Shown here: one piece after another, positions 45,986 to 54,607 of the stretch
Position numbering within the stretch: the stretch's first letter is position 1
Layout: each line of letters opens with the position of its first letter
Assembly: GCA_963721405.1 (NCBI GenBank)
Contig: CAVRJA010000004.1
Location: forward strand, 558,001 to 622,000
Length of the DNA: 64,000 bases
Origin: JAFNAG01 sp963721405
Lineage (GTDB): Bacteria; Acidobacteriota; UBA6911
Direction: 5' to 3'
Notes under the pieces: model-generated
Databases searched by the model: none
Told to the model about the DNA's origin: nothing
What the model saw: the letters and a program-made list of their open reading frames with translations, nothing else
Program-made: the position numbers and the translations under genes

Positions 45986-47011
45986 TTAATCAATGAACAG
46001 ATCCGCGGCGCGGGCGAGCAGCCACCTGGCGCGCCGCTGCGAGATCAGGTTTGCCACGCGCAACCCCGGCGCCTTGTCCGCGTCGAACGCCATAACTTCT
46101 TCGAGCAGCGTCTGAAACTCCTTCTTGTTTTGTGTGGCGACGGAGACGGTCTCGGCGAAGCTTACCAGGGGCGCGAGGCGGAGTCCCTGGGACAACTGCT
46201 TCGCACGCTCGAAGTGCTCGCGCGCCCGCGCGAACGATCCGCCGACCGAGGCCCGCCCTCCCTCATACGATATGAAGAAATCGTGGATCGAGCCGCGCTC
46301 GTAGGTCTCGTCGAGGGCGAGGGCCCGGCGCATCAGCGCCTCCACCAGGTTCTGATCCGTCGTCAGCTCGGCGTCGTCCTTCGAGATCGAGATGGCGGCG
46401 CCCCAGGCGTTCGCCGTCCAGTAGAGGAGGGGCACGTGGGACTTCTTCAGCTTGCCCACGGCCGCCTGAGGATCCTTCCGGAGCAGCACGCGGAATTCGG
46501 GCACATCGACTTCGAGGCCCCTGAGCCCGTACTCGAGCGCCCGCAGGTACATTTTGCGCGCGCGTCCGCGCAGCGCCGTCGCGGCGGCGAGATCGTTCGC
46601 CTCCGTGAAGTCCGCATCCTGCTGCAGATGTCCGTAGCCGTACTGGGTAAATCCACTCGTGGCAGCAAGCAGCAGGTTCTTGTTTTTCGGCGCCTGCAGC
46701 AGCAATCCTTCGATAGTCTTCAGCCCGAAGGGGACCGCCTCCCAGACAAAATCCGGGTCATCGTCGGTTGCGTAAACCGAATTGCCCGTCGCCAGCGCGT
46801 CGCCCACCTTGTTGATCAGCACGGAGCAGCCGGTCGATGACAAAGCCAGCATCACGACGGCAATCCCCAGCACCCCCGTGCCCCGAAGGGCGCGTGGCGG
46901 TCCGCCCCGCTGAAGATATCTCCTGGCCACCTTGCGCCCCGGCGGTTCAATCGGAGAGCGCCAGGACACGAGGACGCCAGGACGACGGCACAGCATCGTC
47001 TTCACTTTCAT
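45986..47011 (-). CDS. TRAP-associated TatT-type TPR lipoprotein
   Basis: 341-residue protein with a lipobox around LALSSTGC (Cys62), so probably an exported lipoprotein with a long N-terminal leader. The mature part is helical with TPR-like repeats: YATDDDPDFVWEAVPFGLKTIEGLL, AARGRAR-like helices and MRRALALDETYERGSIHDFF. This is the TatT family, which forms trimers that accompany TRAP binding proteins, as studied in Treponema. It lies 32 bases upstream of the DctP gene, completing a TatT-DctP-DctQM operon. GTGAGGG precedes the ATG. Downstream starts that would shorten the leader are possible. Confidence 0.8.
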   Translation of the reverse strand: MKVKTMLCRRPGVLVSWRSPIEPPGRKVARRYLQRGGPPRALRGTGVLGIAVVMLALSSTGCSVLINKVGDALATGNSVYATDDDPDFVWEAVPFGLKTIEGLLLQAPKNKNLLLAATSGFTQYGYGHLQQDADFTEANDLAAATALRGRARKMYLRALEYGLRGLEVDVPEFRVLLRKDPQAAVGKLKKSHVPLLYWTANAWGAAISISKDDAELTTDQNLVEALMRRALALDETYERGSIHDFFISYEGGRASVGGSFARAREHFERAKQLSQGLRLAPLVSFAETVSVATQNKKEFQTLLEEVMAFDADKAPGLRVANLISQRRARWLLARAADLFID

Positions 47012-47098
47012 CCCTCACCCTGGGTTCCGGCTCGATCGTCTTCATTGACGACGAAACAATATGGTATCAGAACTGACCGCCATCCGGATAGGATTGCT

Positions 47099-47108
47099 GT
47101 ACCTGAAC
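47099..47108. repeat. Left target duplication of the transposon
   Basis: GTACCTGAAC occurs here and, in the same orientation, at 50064-50073, directly outside the two transposon ends. A 9-11-base duplication fits a Mutator-type element. Confidence 0.75.
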
Positions 47109-47198
47109 TGTGATTCAGACAGTAGCGAGCCCCGAAGGGGCGGAACAGGAAAGCCCAGGGCGCGCGCCTATGGCGACGAAATGCCGGTGAAGGTCACG
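47109..47198. repeat. Left terminal inverted repeat
   Basis: Its outer end reads TGTGATTCAGACAGTAGCGA. The inner part (AAAGCCCAGGGCG, then CCTATGGCGACGAAATGCCG) matches the complement of the right end at 49945-50062. The left copy is shorter by an internal gap. Its last bases overlap the stop codon of the transposase. Confidence 0.8.
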
Positions 47199-49056
47199 CT
47201 TCAGCGCCCTTCGTCGTGAGTGGTTGCGTAACGGCAACGATCGCGCGTCTGAGCTTAGCAAGGAATGCATCCTCGCGCAGGCATTTTCTTTTTGCGGGGA
47301 TTGGGTGGTTGGTCGTTCTTGCTTTGCGCGATGAGCGGATATCTCGGCCCTTTTGCCAGTTTTGGGCGAATGACGAGGTGAGGTTGTCTAAGTTGCCGCC
47401 GCAGACGATCTGCAGGTAGTCGGGATCGCGCAGGTTATCGACCAGGAACTCCTCCGGGCGCATGGCCTGCACGTACCGTGCCAGGTTCTTGGTGCCGAGC
47501 TTACGCCGCAGTCCCTGTTTCTTTCTTCCGAAGGTGTGTTCTGAGGGATTGTTAGTGCGCTGCACGACGAATGGCTGCTGAAGGCCATTCAAGACAATCA
47601 CATGGCCGACCAGTTTGCGGTGATATTTCTGCAGGTAGTCCAGGACGATTGCGAGGTCAGTCGCCCGATCGGTGTCGCTTTCTGATGCCTGCCGCTGCTT
47701 CAGCCGATGCATCCACTCTTGAAGGTGTTCCTCCCTTTGCCGAGCCTGGACCGGCCCGTCAGGCACGGGCCGTTGATGCAAAAGCGGACGGTGGCCATCA
47801 CTGCTCAATCGGAGTACCTCGCGTAGTTCGTTAAACAAGCTCTCAGCCTTTTCGAGACGCGCTGCGACCGTTACCAGTTCCTTGTCTTCCACGACTGGCG
47901 CCAAGTGGCGCCGAATCGTCTCCAGAGTCTGGAACTCCTGGCCGGGCGAATCGGTCGCGGCCAGTGTCTGGACCAGGAAGGCGTGCACAGTGCGATAGCG
48001 GCGATAGAGCGCCAGGCTGGGCAAGTCGAACGGGAAATACTCTCCCTGCAAATCTGCTCCATAGTCTTCCAGCCAACAGAGAAGCAGGTAAGCCAAGGCC
48101 CATCGTCTTTGAGCAGGAGCGAGATCGGTAGTTTGTTCGGGTGCTGTCAGGAGCTGCTCGATCTGAGCGGGGGTAAAGCAGCCCTTTTGTTTGGCGTGCC
48201 GGACCAGATCGTGACGTAGCGAACCCAAGGCGGGCCGGATCTTGAGGCGGCGCAGGCAGGCGATGAGTCTGCTATGGTGCTTTTCGCATAGCTTCGTGCC
48301 CACGTTCTCCAGAAAATGGTAGTGGCAAATCAGGTCGGGAACGCCTGGCATGACCTGCTGGTGCGCGGCCTCGATTTGAGGGCTTAAATCCCGCACCAGC
48401 GCCAGCGGCGGGCCGAACCATTCCACACAGCGCCGCAGCAAGCTCTGGATTTGGGCAGTGTCTTCGGTGGCCATCTTACAGCCCGCCAGCGTCCAGCCCC
48501 GATTTCCGGCCACGGCGTTAAAGATAATTTCCGTGCCGGCTTCACACGTGCCGTCCACGTGCAGGACATAGCCGCCGTCCTTCTGCAAGCGCTCGCGCAA
48601 TTCCGGAACGTGAGCCTGATGAGCGGCGGCAAGGTAATCCAAGAACGACTGCGCCTGTTCTCGGATGGTCGAGCAGGGGAGCTGTAATCCCCAACGCGCG
48701 CGAAGTTCTTGTCCGATTTCGCCATTTTGCCGGTGTCGCAGGAAGCTGGCCAGGCCTACTTCCACGACCAAGTCAAAGGCATGATTCCCGTGGGGAGGCA
48801 CCAGCTCCGGGTACTCCTCGGCACGAAAGATTCGGAGACAAACCGGACATTGCTTCTCTACCAAATGGACCCGAGGCTGGCCGAGCAAAAGCCCAATTGG
48901 ATAATGGATCGAGGTGCGTTGACGCCGCAGCCGCACTTGACAGTCGTCGCAAACGGTTTTCCAGCTAGCTACCTCCAGCGGATAATGCACGGGCAGCCGG
49001 GTCGTCGCCGATGATGGCACGGTTGCGCTTTGGAGCAGTTGGCCGCGCACTTTCAA
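47194..49056 (-). CDS. DDE transposase with zinc-ribbon head (Mutator/ISL3-like)
   Basis: 620-residue transposase. The N-terminal zinc-ribbon-like CxxC pairs are Cys36/Cys39 (VCDDCQ) and Cys70/Cys73 (QCPVC). The DDE core has Asp168 in LHVDGTCE, Asp223 in LVRDLSPQ, and a CHYHF motif at Cys244-His247. A large helical insertion follows, then the likely catalytic Glu (NNPSEHTFGRKKQGLRR) near residue 520. The CHxH-type motif between the second Asp and the Glu is typical of Mutator-like enzymes. It overlaps the upstream helix-turn-helix gene by 4 bases (ATGA) and its stop lies at the left TIR. It is uninterrupted, so probably active. Confidence 0.8.
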   Translation of the reverse strand: MKVRGQLLQSATVPSSATTRLPVHYPLEVASWKTVCDDCQVRLRRQRTSIHYPIGLLLGQPRVHLVEKQCPVCLRIFRAEEYPELVPPHGNHAFDLVVEVGLASFLRHRQNGEIGQELRARWGLQLPCSTIREQAQSFLDYLAAAHQAHVPELRERLQKDGGYVLHVDGTCEAGTEIIFNAVAGNRGWTLAGCKMATEDTAQIQSLLRRCVEWFGPPLALVRDLSPQIEAAHQQVMPGVPDLICHYHFLENVGTKLCEKHHSRLIACLRRLKIRPALGSLRHDLVRHAKQKGCFTPAQIEQLLTAPEQTTDLAPAQRRWALAYLLLCWLEDYGADLQGEYFPFDLPSLALYRRYRTVHAFLVQTLAATDSPGQEFQTLETIRRHLAPVVEDKELVTVAARLEKAESLFNELREVLRLSSDGHRPLLHQRPVPDGPVQARQREEHLQEWMHRLKQRQASESDTDRATDLAIVLDYLQKYHRKLVGHVIVLNGLQQPFVVQRTNNPSEHTFGRKKQGLRRKLGTKNLARYVQAMRPEEFLVDNLRDPDYLQIVCGGNLDNLTSSFAQNWQKGRDIRSSRKARTTNHPIPAKRKCLREDAFLAKLRRAIVAVTQPLTTKGAEA

Positions 49057-49727
49057 GTATTCAAGAGCCCTTTTTTTACGGTCAGGTGATAGTGCTCCAC
49101 CACAGCCTTAATATCTTGCATCTCCAGGTGCACGTCGCGCCGAGCCAAGTGTTGCGCCCACTGCCGAGGCATCTGCTGCGGATGCCGAATCATCTCAACC
49201 AACAGGGCAATGATCTGCTGCGGCTCCGGCAACGCCCGCGGTAGTGCCTGCTCGTTACGCTTTCGCAACTGCTGCTCCTGCCGGCTCGGCTCCGACGCCA
49301 AGTAGACGAAGGAGCGGTCCCGGGTGTCGCGGCCGAGCCGTTGCTTGAGAGCCAACTTGGCGAGCAACGGCTTCGCATTTTGGACATGCAAAAGCTCCGC
49401 TACCTCGCGCGCCGTCATCCCCCGGGCGCTTTGCTCAATGACGGCAACCATGGTTTCCGGAAGCGTCCCCCACTTGCTGAAGTGAATGTCTTGATAACTC
49501 CACAGTCCGTGATCATCAAACCGGGGAATCGCCGTCAGCGTGTAGTACTTGGCGTTGTGGTTGTAGCTGGTCGAATAGCCCGCCTGCCGGAGCAGGCGCC
49601 AGAGAGTCATGGGCGAACAACCATGCTCCTGCAGCAGTTCAGTTTTGGTAAGGACTTGCTTCTGAGCAAAGGATGCAATTACGTCGTTCAGGGTGAACTG
49701 AGAAGTTCGCAATGTGCCACCTCCCAT
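49053..49727 (-). CDS. Helix-turn-helix accessory protein of the transposon
   Basis: 224-residue protein with two HTH-like segments: VLTKTELLQEHGCSPMTLWR at about 27-46 and AREVAELLHVQNAKPLLAKL at about 100-120. The C-terminal third is charged and helical. It probably binds transposon ends or represses the operon. The frame is open from ATG 49727, but the TTG at 49712 is preceded by GGGAGGTGG at good spacing and is a likely start. It overlaps the transposase ORF in ATGA. A near-perfect dyad (49733-49772) lies immediately upstream. No enzyme motif is visible. I know no named family for it. Confidence 0.7.
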   Translation of the reverse strand: MGGGTLRTSQFTLNDVIASFAQKQVLTKTELLQEHGCSPMTLWRLLRQAGYSTSYNHNAKYYTLTAIPRFDDHGLWSYQDIHFSKWGTLPETMVAVIEQSARGMTAREVAELLHVQNAKPLLAKLALKQRLGRDTRDRSFVYLASEPSRQEQQLRKRNEQALPRALPEPQQIIALLVEMIRHPQQMPRQWAQHLARRDVHLEMQDIKAVVEHYHLTVKKGLLNT

Positions 49728-49732
49728 TATGG

Positions 49733-49772
49733 TAATGTAACAACCTATTGTAAAATCATGGTTATTACATTA
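49733..49772 (-). promoter_or_regulatory. Operator-like dyad upstream of the transposon genes
   Basis: TAATGTAACAACC (49733-49745) and GGTTATTACATTA (49760-49772) form an inverted repeat with one mismatch, 14 bases apart, in an AT-rich stretch just before the helix-turn-helix gene. It is a probable autoregulatory site. The promoter probably lies within it. Confidence 0.55.
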
Positions 49773-49944
49773 TCACATTGTGCCTTGATCGCAGTAATTT
49801 TCATGCAGGAAGATGACGTAAAACCTCAAAAAAACGGCGTATTTTGCAGTCTCGAGCAAGCCGTTCAACTCAGAACAGCGAAATCAATGTGGTAGAGTAT
49901 GAACCTGTTGTCAAATGGAACTCTTTTGAAACGTTGGGATTGTC

Positions 49945-50062
49945 GTGTCCTTCACCGGCATTTCGTCGCCATAGGCTTGCGCCCTGGGCTTTCCTGCTGG
50001 ACCCTTTCAAGGTCCAAATGGATTCCTTCATGCGCGCCTTTTGTCGCAGTGTCTGAATCACC
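49945..50062. repeat. Right terminal inverted repeat
   Basis: Runs from GTGTCCTTCACCGGCATTTC (49945-49964) to GTCTGAATCAC (50051-50061). It is the inverted counterpart of the left terminal repeat, with a 25-30-base insertion around the TTCAAGGTCC block. Similar blocks occur alone at 17569-17656 and 54841-54887. Confidence 0.8.
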
Positions 50063-50063
50063 G

Positions 50064-50073
50064 GTACCTGAAC
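50064..50073. repeat. Right target duplication of the transposon
   Basis: GTACCTGAAC, identical to 47099-47108 and in the same orientation. From 50074 to 50237 I see no gene or repeat. Confidence 0.75.
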
Positions 50074-50237
50074 ACAATCTTCAACCTGGGAGCGCCGCGT
50101 CCCGGCGGCGTTCCCGACTCAATGTGAGCTCGATTCGCCTCGATGGAGTCATTGTCCGATCCACTGCTCCAAAGATATACAGCGTCCTCCGTGAGGCAAA
50201 ATTGCATCCCCTTCCTCTGTCGCCGGTTTTTCTTTCT

Positions 50238-50440
50238 TGTTTCTGTCGCGACACTCCATAATTGTTATTCATGGTCCTGGACTTAGACCTGGACCTCGAC
50301 CCGGACTTAGACATCTTTGTCTGATGTAACCTCTGACGAATGCGGCGCTTGAATCGAGCCATGCGATATTGCCGGGTCTACGTCCAGGTCTAAGTCCAGG
50401 TCCAGGACGGGTGATTCGACAGTCTCGCGAGAGAAACTGT
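50238..50440 (-). repeat. MITE-like family A, copy 3
   Basis: Ends are TTTCTGTCGCGACACTC (50240-50256) and a diverged GTCTCGCGAGAGAAAC (about 50422-50437). It has hexamer arms (GGACTTAGACCTGGACC near 50279-50310; the complement near 50380-50410) and the family core TGTAACCTCTGACGAATGCG in reverse orientation. It lies about 110 bases upstream of the second ECF sigma gene and may alter its transcription. Confidence 0.7.
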
Positions 50441-50546
50441 CTAACCTTCGCGGCATCCGGCCGCCAGAAGCACGGAGATCTTGTCCGGCGACGGCAACAC
50501 TGATATTCTCCCCATCAAAACAGCGCGGCCGAGCGTCGACGCATAT

Positions 50547-51146
50547 ATGGAACAACCGACTTCGAGCTTCAACCTGATCGATCGGATCAAGAGCGGCGAC
50601 CGGGAAGCGCTCTCCCTGCTTTTCGAGAAGCACCGGCGGCGCCTCGCCGTCCTGGCTCACTATCGACTCGGCGCGCGGATGCTCGAGCAAGTTGAGATCG
50701 ACGACATCCTTCAGGAAACCCTCCTGAAGGCTTATGTGCAGCTCGAACAGTTCACCTACCGCAACCCCGGAAGTTTCCTGCGCTGGCTGGCGCGCATCCT
50801 GGACCATGTAATCGCGGACACCGCACGGTATCAAGGCAGGCAGAAGAGACAGGCTGCCGAGGTGCTCCCATTGCGGTCGGAAAGCAATCCCGGAGGCGTG
50901 GAGCCGGCCGATTCGACGACTCCCAGCCGGCTCCTGGCACAGGAAGAAAGCCTGCGCGCCCTGCTCGAGGCGCTGGATGAACTCCCCGCGGAGTACCGTG
51001 AGATCATCCTGCTCGCCAAGATGGAGGGCCTGTCCACGCAAGAGATCGCGGAGCGGCTGGGAAAATCGAGGAATGGCGTCGCCTTGTTGCTCCACCGGGC
51101 GATCAAGCGCTTCAGGCAGCTGCACAAACCGCAGGATTACGCATGA
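50547..51146 (+). CDS. ECF-type RNA polymerase sigma factor (second)
   Basis: Sigma-70-family protein of 199 residues. Region 2 (about 15-90) contains LFEKHRRRLAVLAHYRLG, VEIDDILQETLLKAYVQLEQF and FLRWLARILDHVIADTAR. Region 4 (about 135-190) contains LPAEYREIILLAKMEGLSTQEIAERLGKSRNGVALLLHRA. It ends in a 4-base ATGA overlap with a membrane Ser/Thr kinase gene, a coupling common in Planctomycetes and Acidobacteriota, where the kinase may control the sigma factor. The ATG at 50547 has no clear ribosome site; TTG at 50481 after GGAG is an alternative. A family A repeat lies upstream. Confidence 0.85.
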   Translation: MEQPTSSFNLIDRIKSGDREALSLLFEKHRRRLAVLAHYRLGARMLEQVEIDDILQETLLKAYVQLEQFTYRNPGSFLRWLARILDHVIADTARYQGRQKRQAAEVLPLRSESNPGGVEPADSTTPSRLLAQEESLRALLEALDELPAEYREIILLAKMEGLSTQEIAERLGKSRNGVALLLHRAIKRFRQLHKPQDYA

Positions 51147-53569
51147 AGGAGTCATCCCCCGGAAACAAACCCGAACCCGGAAGGGACGCCCGGGGGCAGG
51201 CTCCCGACGAGGAACAACTGCTGGCAAATGCGCTGGCCGATTTCCTCGACCTGCGCGCCGAGGGCGGCGAAATCGATGTCGAGACATACTGCTGCCTTCA
51301 TCCCCAGTATGCCGCGCTGCGCCCGGAAATCGAGACCATCGATCACCTGGAAGAATTGCTGGACCGCGCCGGGCAGGGCGTGCCGGCCCTTTCCGGTGAA
51401 GCGCTCCCCGATAAGCTCTCCGGACACAAGATCCTCCGCGAAATCGGGTCGGGCGGCATGGGACGCGTGCTTCTCGGCGTGGACGAGGCCCTGGGCCGGA
51501 CCGTAGCCATCAAAGTGCTCAATGCGCGTTACCTGGACAACGCCGCGGTGCGCACGCGCTTCATGCAGGAGGCTCGGGCCATGGCAAGGCTGAGCCACCC
51601 CAACATCGTGCACATCTACAACCTGGGGCAGCCCGAAGAGATTCCGCACTTCGTCATGGAATATGTCGAGGGGACCTCCCTGACCGAAGCGGCGCGTGCC
51701 CTCACACTCGAGCAGAAAGTCGAAATGATGCACAAGGTCGTGCTGGCCGTCGACTTCCTGCACCAGCACCAGGTCGTTCACCGCGACCTCAAGCCGGGTA
51801 ACATCCGTGTCGGCCCCGATCTCGAGCCTAAAGTCCTGGACTTCGGCCTGGCCCGGCAGACCGGCAGCGAGCAGCACCTGACCCTAGCAGGCGAAATAAT
51901 GGGTACTCCCGAGTACTTTTCGCCGGAGCAGGCGCGCGCCGACGAGTCATTGGACGCGCGCAGCGACGTGTTTTCAATGGGCATTATCTTCTATCAGCTG
52001 CTCACGGGCGTGCTGCCGTTCCGCGCCGACTGCCTGCCCAGCCAGGTGCGTGTGATCTGCGAACAGGACCCGGTTCTGCCGAGGCGCATCAATTCAATCG
52101 TTCCCGGTGAGCTGCAGAACATATGCCTCAAGGCGCTCGAAAAGGAGCCGGCCAGCCGCTACCAGACGGCTCGCGAGATGGCGGAGGATCTGGCGCACTA
52201 TCTCGCGGGTGAACCCGTGCTCGCCAGCCCGCCTTCCTACTCCCGCATGATGGCCGGCAAGATCGATCAGCACCTCCGCGACCTGGAGGGCTGGAGGCAG
52301 GACCGCATCCTTTCACCCTATGAATATGACTCGTTCCGCAAGCTCTATGACCGCCTGATCGACCGGGAGGATGCCTGGATCCTGGAGGCTCGCCGGCTCT
52401 CGCTTTCGCAAGTCTCCCTCTACCTGGGCGCGTGGGTCCTGATCGTGGGCGCCATGCTCATCGTGCTTTTTCATTTCGACAGGTTGTCCGAACCGGCTTC
52501 CCTCCTGCTTTCGGCCGCTGCCGCCCTCCCGACTGCCTGGATCGGGATCCGCTGCTGGAAACTGGGGCGATTTCGCATCGCGATCGCCTACCTGCTCGCA
52601 TTCTGCCTCCTGCTGCCGATCACCATGCTGATCGCCATGGGCAAGTGGCATCTGCTTGCCGGGTTCACCCAGGGCAAGGAGAGCCTGGAACTCATCGCCC
52701 AGTTTTCCGCGACCCGGTTGCCGACCAACGCCCAGCTCCTCTGCGCCATCCTGCTGTCCCTCCCGGCTTACCTCTGGTTGCGCCGCTTCACAAAGGCATC
52801 GGTATTCTCCCTGGTATTTGCCGTCATGGGCGCCCTGCTCCCCCTGGTCGCATTGGCATGCATGGGCGCGATCGATTGGTTTCCCGATGAGGCCCGCCGG
52901 TTCTATCTGCGCTTGATTCCCGTGGCGCTCCTGTTTTTCGCTCTCGCCGTCATCATCGAGCGCCGTAACCGGCCGGCCGATTCGCGTTACTTCTACCCGA
53001 TCGCCGTTTTTTTCACGTTCCTGGCCCTCTCCGGCGAAGCTGCGCAGGACCGCCACTTGAGCGAGTGGCTGGCGAGGGCCGTACCCAGGACCGGTGGCCA
53101 ACCGGAGTACTTTTTCATCTTCAACGCCGTTGTCTACCTCGCACTGCAGAGTTTCAGCGAACGATTCGGTTCCGCGCAGATGCGCACCGTCGCAAAAGTA
53201 TTCCGTTTCGTGATCCCGGGCCACGTGCTGACTTCCCTGCTGCTCCTGCAATGGAACGCCTCCGACTTTTGGGGCAACGGCAGAGCGCCGTTGTGGCCTT
53301 CGGAGGCACGCTTCTTCGAGATTGTCCTGCCGTCGGCTGCATGCCTGTTCATCTTCGGCAGCATCCCGAAGCAGATGAAGAACTTCCTGGCCAGTGGCCT
53401 GGTTTTCCTGGCCATCGGCATCGTCCGGCTGCAGCAAGACCTGTTCAGGAACCACGTTGCGTGGCCGTCCGCCCTGTTGTTTCTCGGCCTCCTGCTCATG
53501 TACGTCGCCGCCAACTACACGCCGGTGAAACTCACACTATCCCGGTGGCTCCGGCGGTTCCGGGCTTGA
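51143..53569 (+). CDS. Ser/Thr protein kinase with polytopic membrane domain
   Basis: 808-residue protein. A short N-terminal region is followed by a eukaryotic-type kinase domain (about 95-365): glycine loop GSGGMGRV, VAIK with the ATP Lys, HRDLKPGN catalytic loop, DFGLARQ and GTPEYFSPEQARADE. A linker leads to about nine TM helices (about 430-790), for example LYLGAWVLIVGAMLIVLF and LFLGLLLMYVAANYT. The kinase is complete and probably active; its membrane part is of unknown function. AGGA precedes the ATG, which overlaps the ECF sigma stop. A small gene follows after 7 bases. The sigma factor is a plausible substrate. Confidence 0.9.
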   Translation: MKESSPGNKPEPGRDARGQAPDEEQLLANALADFLDLRAEGGEIDVETYCCLHPQYAALRPEIETIDHLEELLDRAGQGVPALSGEALPDKLSGHKILREIGSGGMGRVLLGVDEALGRTVAIKVLNARYLDNAAVRTRFMQEARAMARLSHPNIVHIYNLGQPEEIPHFVMEYVEGTSLTEAARALTLEQKVEMMHKVVLAVDFLHQHQVVHRDLKPGNIRVGPDLEPKVLDFGLARQTGSEQHLTLAGEIMGTPEYFSPEQARADESLDARSDVFSMGIIFYQLLTGVLPFRADCLPSQVRVICEQDPVLPRRINSIVPGELQNICLKALEKEPASRYQTAREMAEDLAHYLAGEPVLASPPSYSRMMAGKIDQHLRDLEGWRQDRILSPYEYDSFRKLYDRLIDREDAWILEARRLSLSQVSLYLGAWVLIVGAMLIVLFHFDRLSEPASLLLSAAAALPTAWIGIRCWKLGRFRIAIAYLLAFCLLLPITMLIAMGKWHLLAGFTQGKESLELIAQFSATRLPTNAQLLCAILLSLPAYLWLRRFTKASVFSLVFAVMGALLPLVALACMGAIDWFPDEARRFYLRLIPVALLFFALAVIIERRNRPADSRYFYPIAVFFTFLALSGEAAQDRHLSEWLARAVPRTGGQPEYFFIFNAVVYLALQSFSERFGSAQMRTVAKVFRFVIPGHVLTSLLLLQWNASDFWGNGRAPLWPSEARFFEIVLPSAACLFIFGSIPKQMKNFLASGLVFLAIGIVRLQQDLFRNHVAWPSALLFLGLLLMYVAANYTPVKLTLSRWLRRFRA

Positions 53570-53576
53570 GAGTTTT

Positions 53577-53801
53577 ATGAGTTCAATCCGTGTTGAGTGC
53601 TACGCCGGGTATCGTGGGGAGGAGCGGCCGGTCCGGTTTACCCTCGGTGAGCAGACTCTTGAGGTAACGGGAATCGAGGACCAGTGGTATTCCCCCGGCG
53701 CCGTCTATTTTCGCCTGATTGCGGACGACCGCAATATCTACATTCTCCGGCACGACGAGATTGAGGACGTTTGGACACTTGATGGCTACAGAAGAGCTTA
53801 A
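53577..53801 (+). CDS. Small conserved-looking protein of unknown function
   Basis: 74-residue soluble protein, beginning SSIRVECYAGYRGEERPVRF and containing a beta-strand-rich core with VTGIEDQWYSPGAVYFRL and IYILRHDEIEDVW. It resembles an uncharacterised small protein family I cannot name. It starts 7 bases after the kinase gene and is likely in the same operon. GAGAG is near the ATG. No signal peptide, Cys or metal motif. Confidence 0.65.
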   Translation: MSSIRVECYAGYRGEERPVRFTLGEQTLEVTGIEDQWYSPGAVYFRLIADDRNIYILRHDEIEDVWTLDGYRRA

Positions 53802-53828
53802 TAGCGTACGTCTTCGCCCACTTGCCCG

Positions 53829-54419
53829 CTATTTTTCCGTGGCGACTGACTTCTTTAGACTTCGAAACCAAATATAGAGCAGCCAAAGGATCAGCAGGAC
53901 GGCCAGGATCAGGGCCATGGTGGGGTAATGTGCTTTGATCACATCGGCGGCCTGGTCTCCCAAGCGGGCGCCCAGGAATGCGACTACCGAATAACGCAGG
54001 AGGCGTCCTGCCAGAACTCCGTTGGTGAACCTCAGCTTGCGCACGTGGAAAGCACCGGCAGCCAGGATGACAAGTTTGGTCGGGAATGGAGGGGGAGCGG
54101 CAACCGCGGCGAGCACGGCACTGAAGGCATTGCGGTCCAGTTTACGTTTCACCCAAGCGCGCCGCTCCGGGCTGAACCGCGAAAGCGCCATTTCGCCTCC
54201 GGCGCTGCCTACCTTGTAGAGGACCAGGGAACCGAGGGTGGAACCGACCGTGGCGGCGATGATGATCAACAGGATCTGTACCGGCCGTCGCCAGGCGAGC
54301 AGCAGGACAACCGCATCGGTCCCCCCGATTGTCGGCACGGCGGCTGAATCGACGAACGCGATGGCCAACAGTCCCGGAAGTCCCCAAAGCAACAGATACT
54401 TGCCTAGGCGCTGCAGCAA
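53829..54419 (-). CDS. VTT/DedA-like membrane protein
   Basis: 196-residue membrane protein of the SNARE-associated/VTT type. It has hydrophobic segments near 8-30, 45-70, 105-130, 140-160 and 165-188, with the half-helix features VDSAAVPTIGGTDAVVLLLA and AVAAPPPFPTKLVILAAGAF and the conserved Gly/Arg around LAGRLLRYSVVAFLGARLG. Family members are thought to act as lipid scramblases or transporters. Its start is a TTG after AGGG. It is convergent with the kinase operon. The substrate is unknown. Confidence 0.8.
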   Translation of the reverse strand: MLQRLGKYLLLWGLPGLLAIAFVDSAAVPTIGGTDAVVLLLAWRRPVQILLIIIAATVGSTLGSLVLYKVGSAGGEMALSRFSPERRAWVKRKLDRNAFSAVLAAVAAPPPFPTKLVILAAGAFHVRKLRFTNGVLAGRLLRYSVVAFLGARLGDQAADVIKAHYPTMALILAVLLILWLLYIWFRSLKKSVATEK

Positions 54420-54607
54420 ACTGAGCCCTGCCTTTCCAGCGTGTGGATCAAGCGACGCACAGTCCTCGCGCCCGGCCCCTGCGGGCCCAGCGCGGCACGT
54501 GCCTTCCGGGCAGGCTTCTTCCGGCCATTCTCCCGCCCTCGTAATGAACCATACTTTAGCCTATCCTGGACCACATTCACGAATGAAATTCACAATATAT
54601 AAGTTAA

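Larger units (their letters stand above)
47109..50063 (-). mobile_element. Two-gene Mutator-like transposon with long TIRs
   Basis: A 2955-base element. Its ends share GTGATTCAGACA and long inverted terminal repeats of about 90 to 120 bases, including CCCAGGGCG(C) and CCTATGGCGACGAAATGCCGG, and it is flanked by a 10-base direct duplication. Inside are a helix-turn-helix gene and a DDE transposase gene overlapping by 4 bases, plus an operator-like dyad. Long TIRs, a 9-11-base duplication and a DDE enzyme with a CHxH-type motif are features of Mutator-like and IS256-related elements; the family is inferred, not searched. All parts look intact, so it may still be active. Confidence 0.8.
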
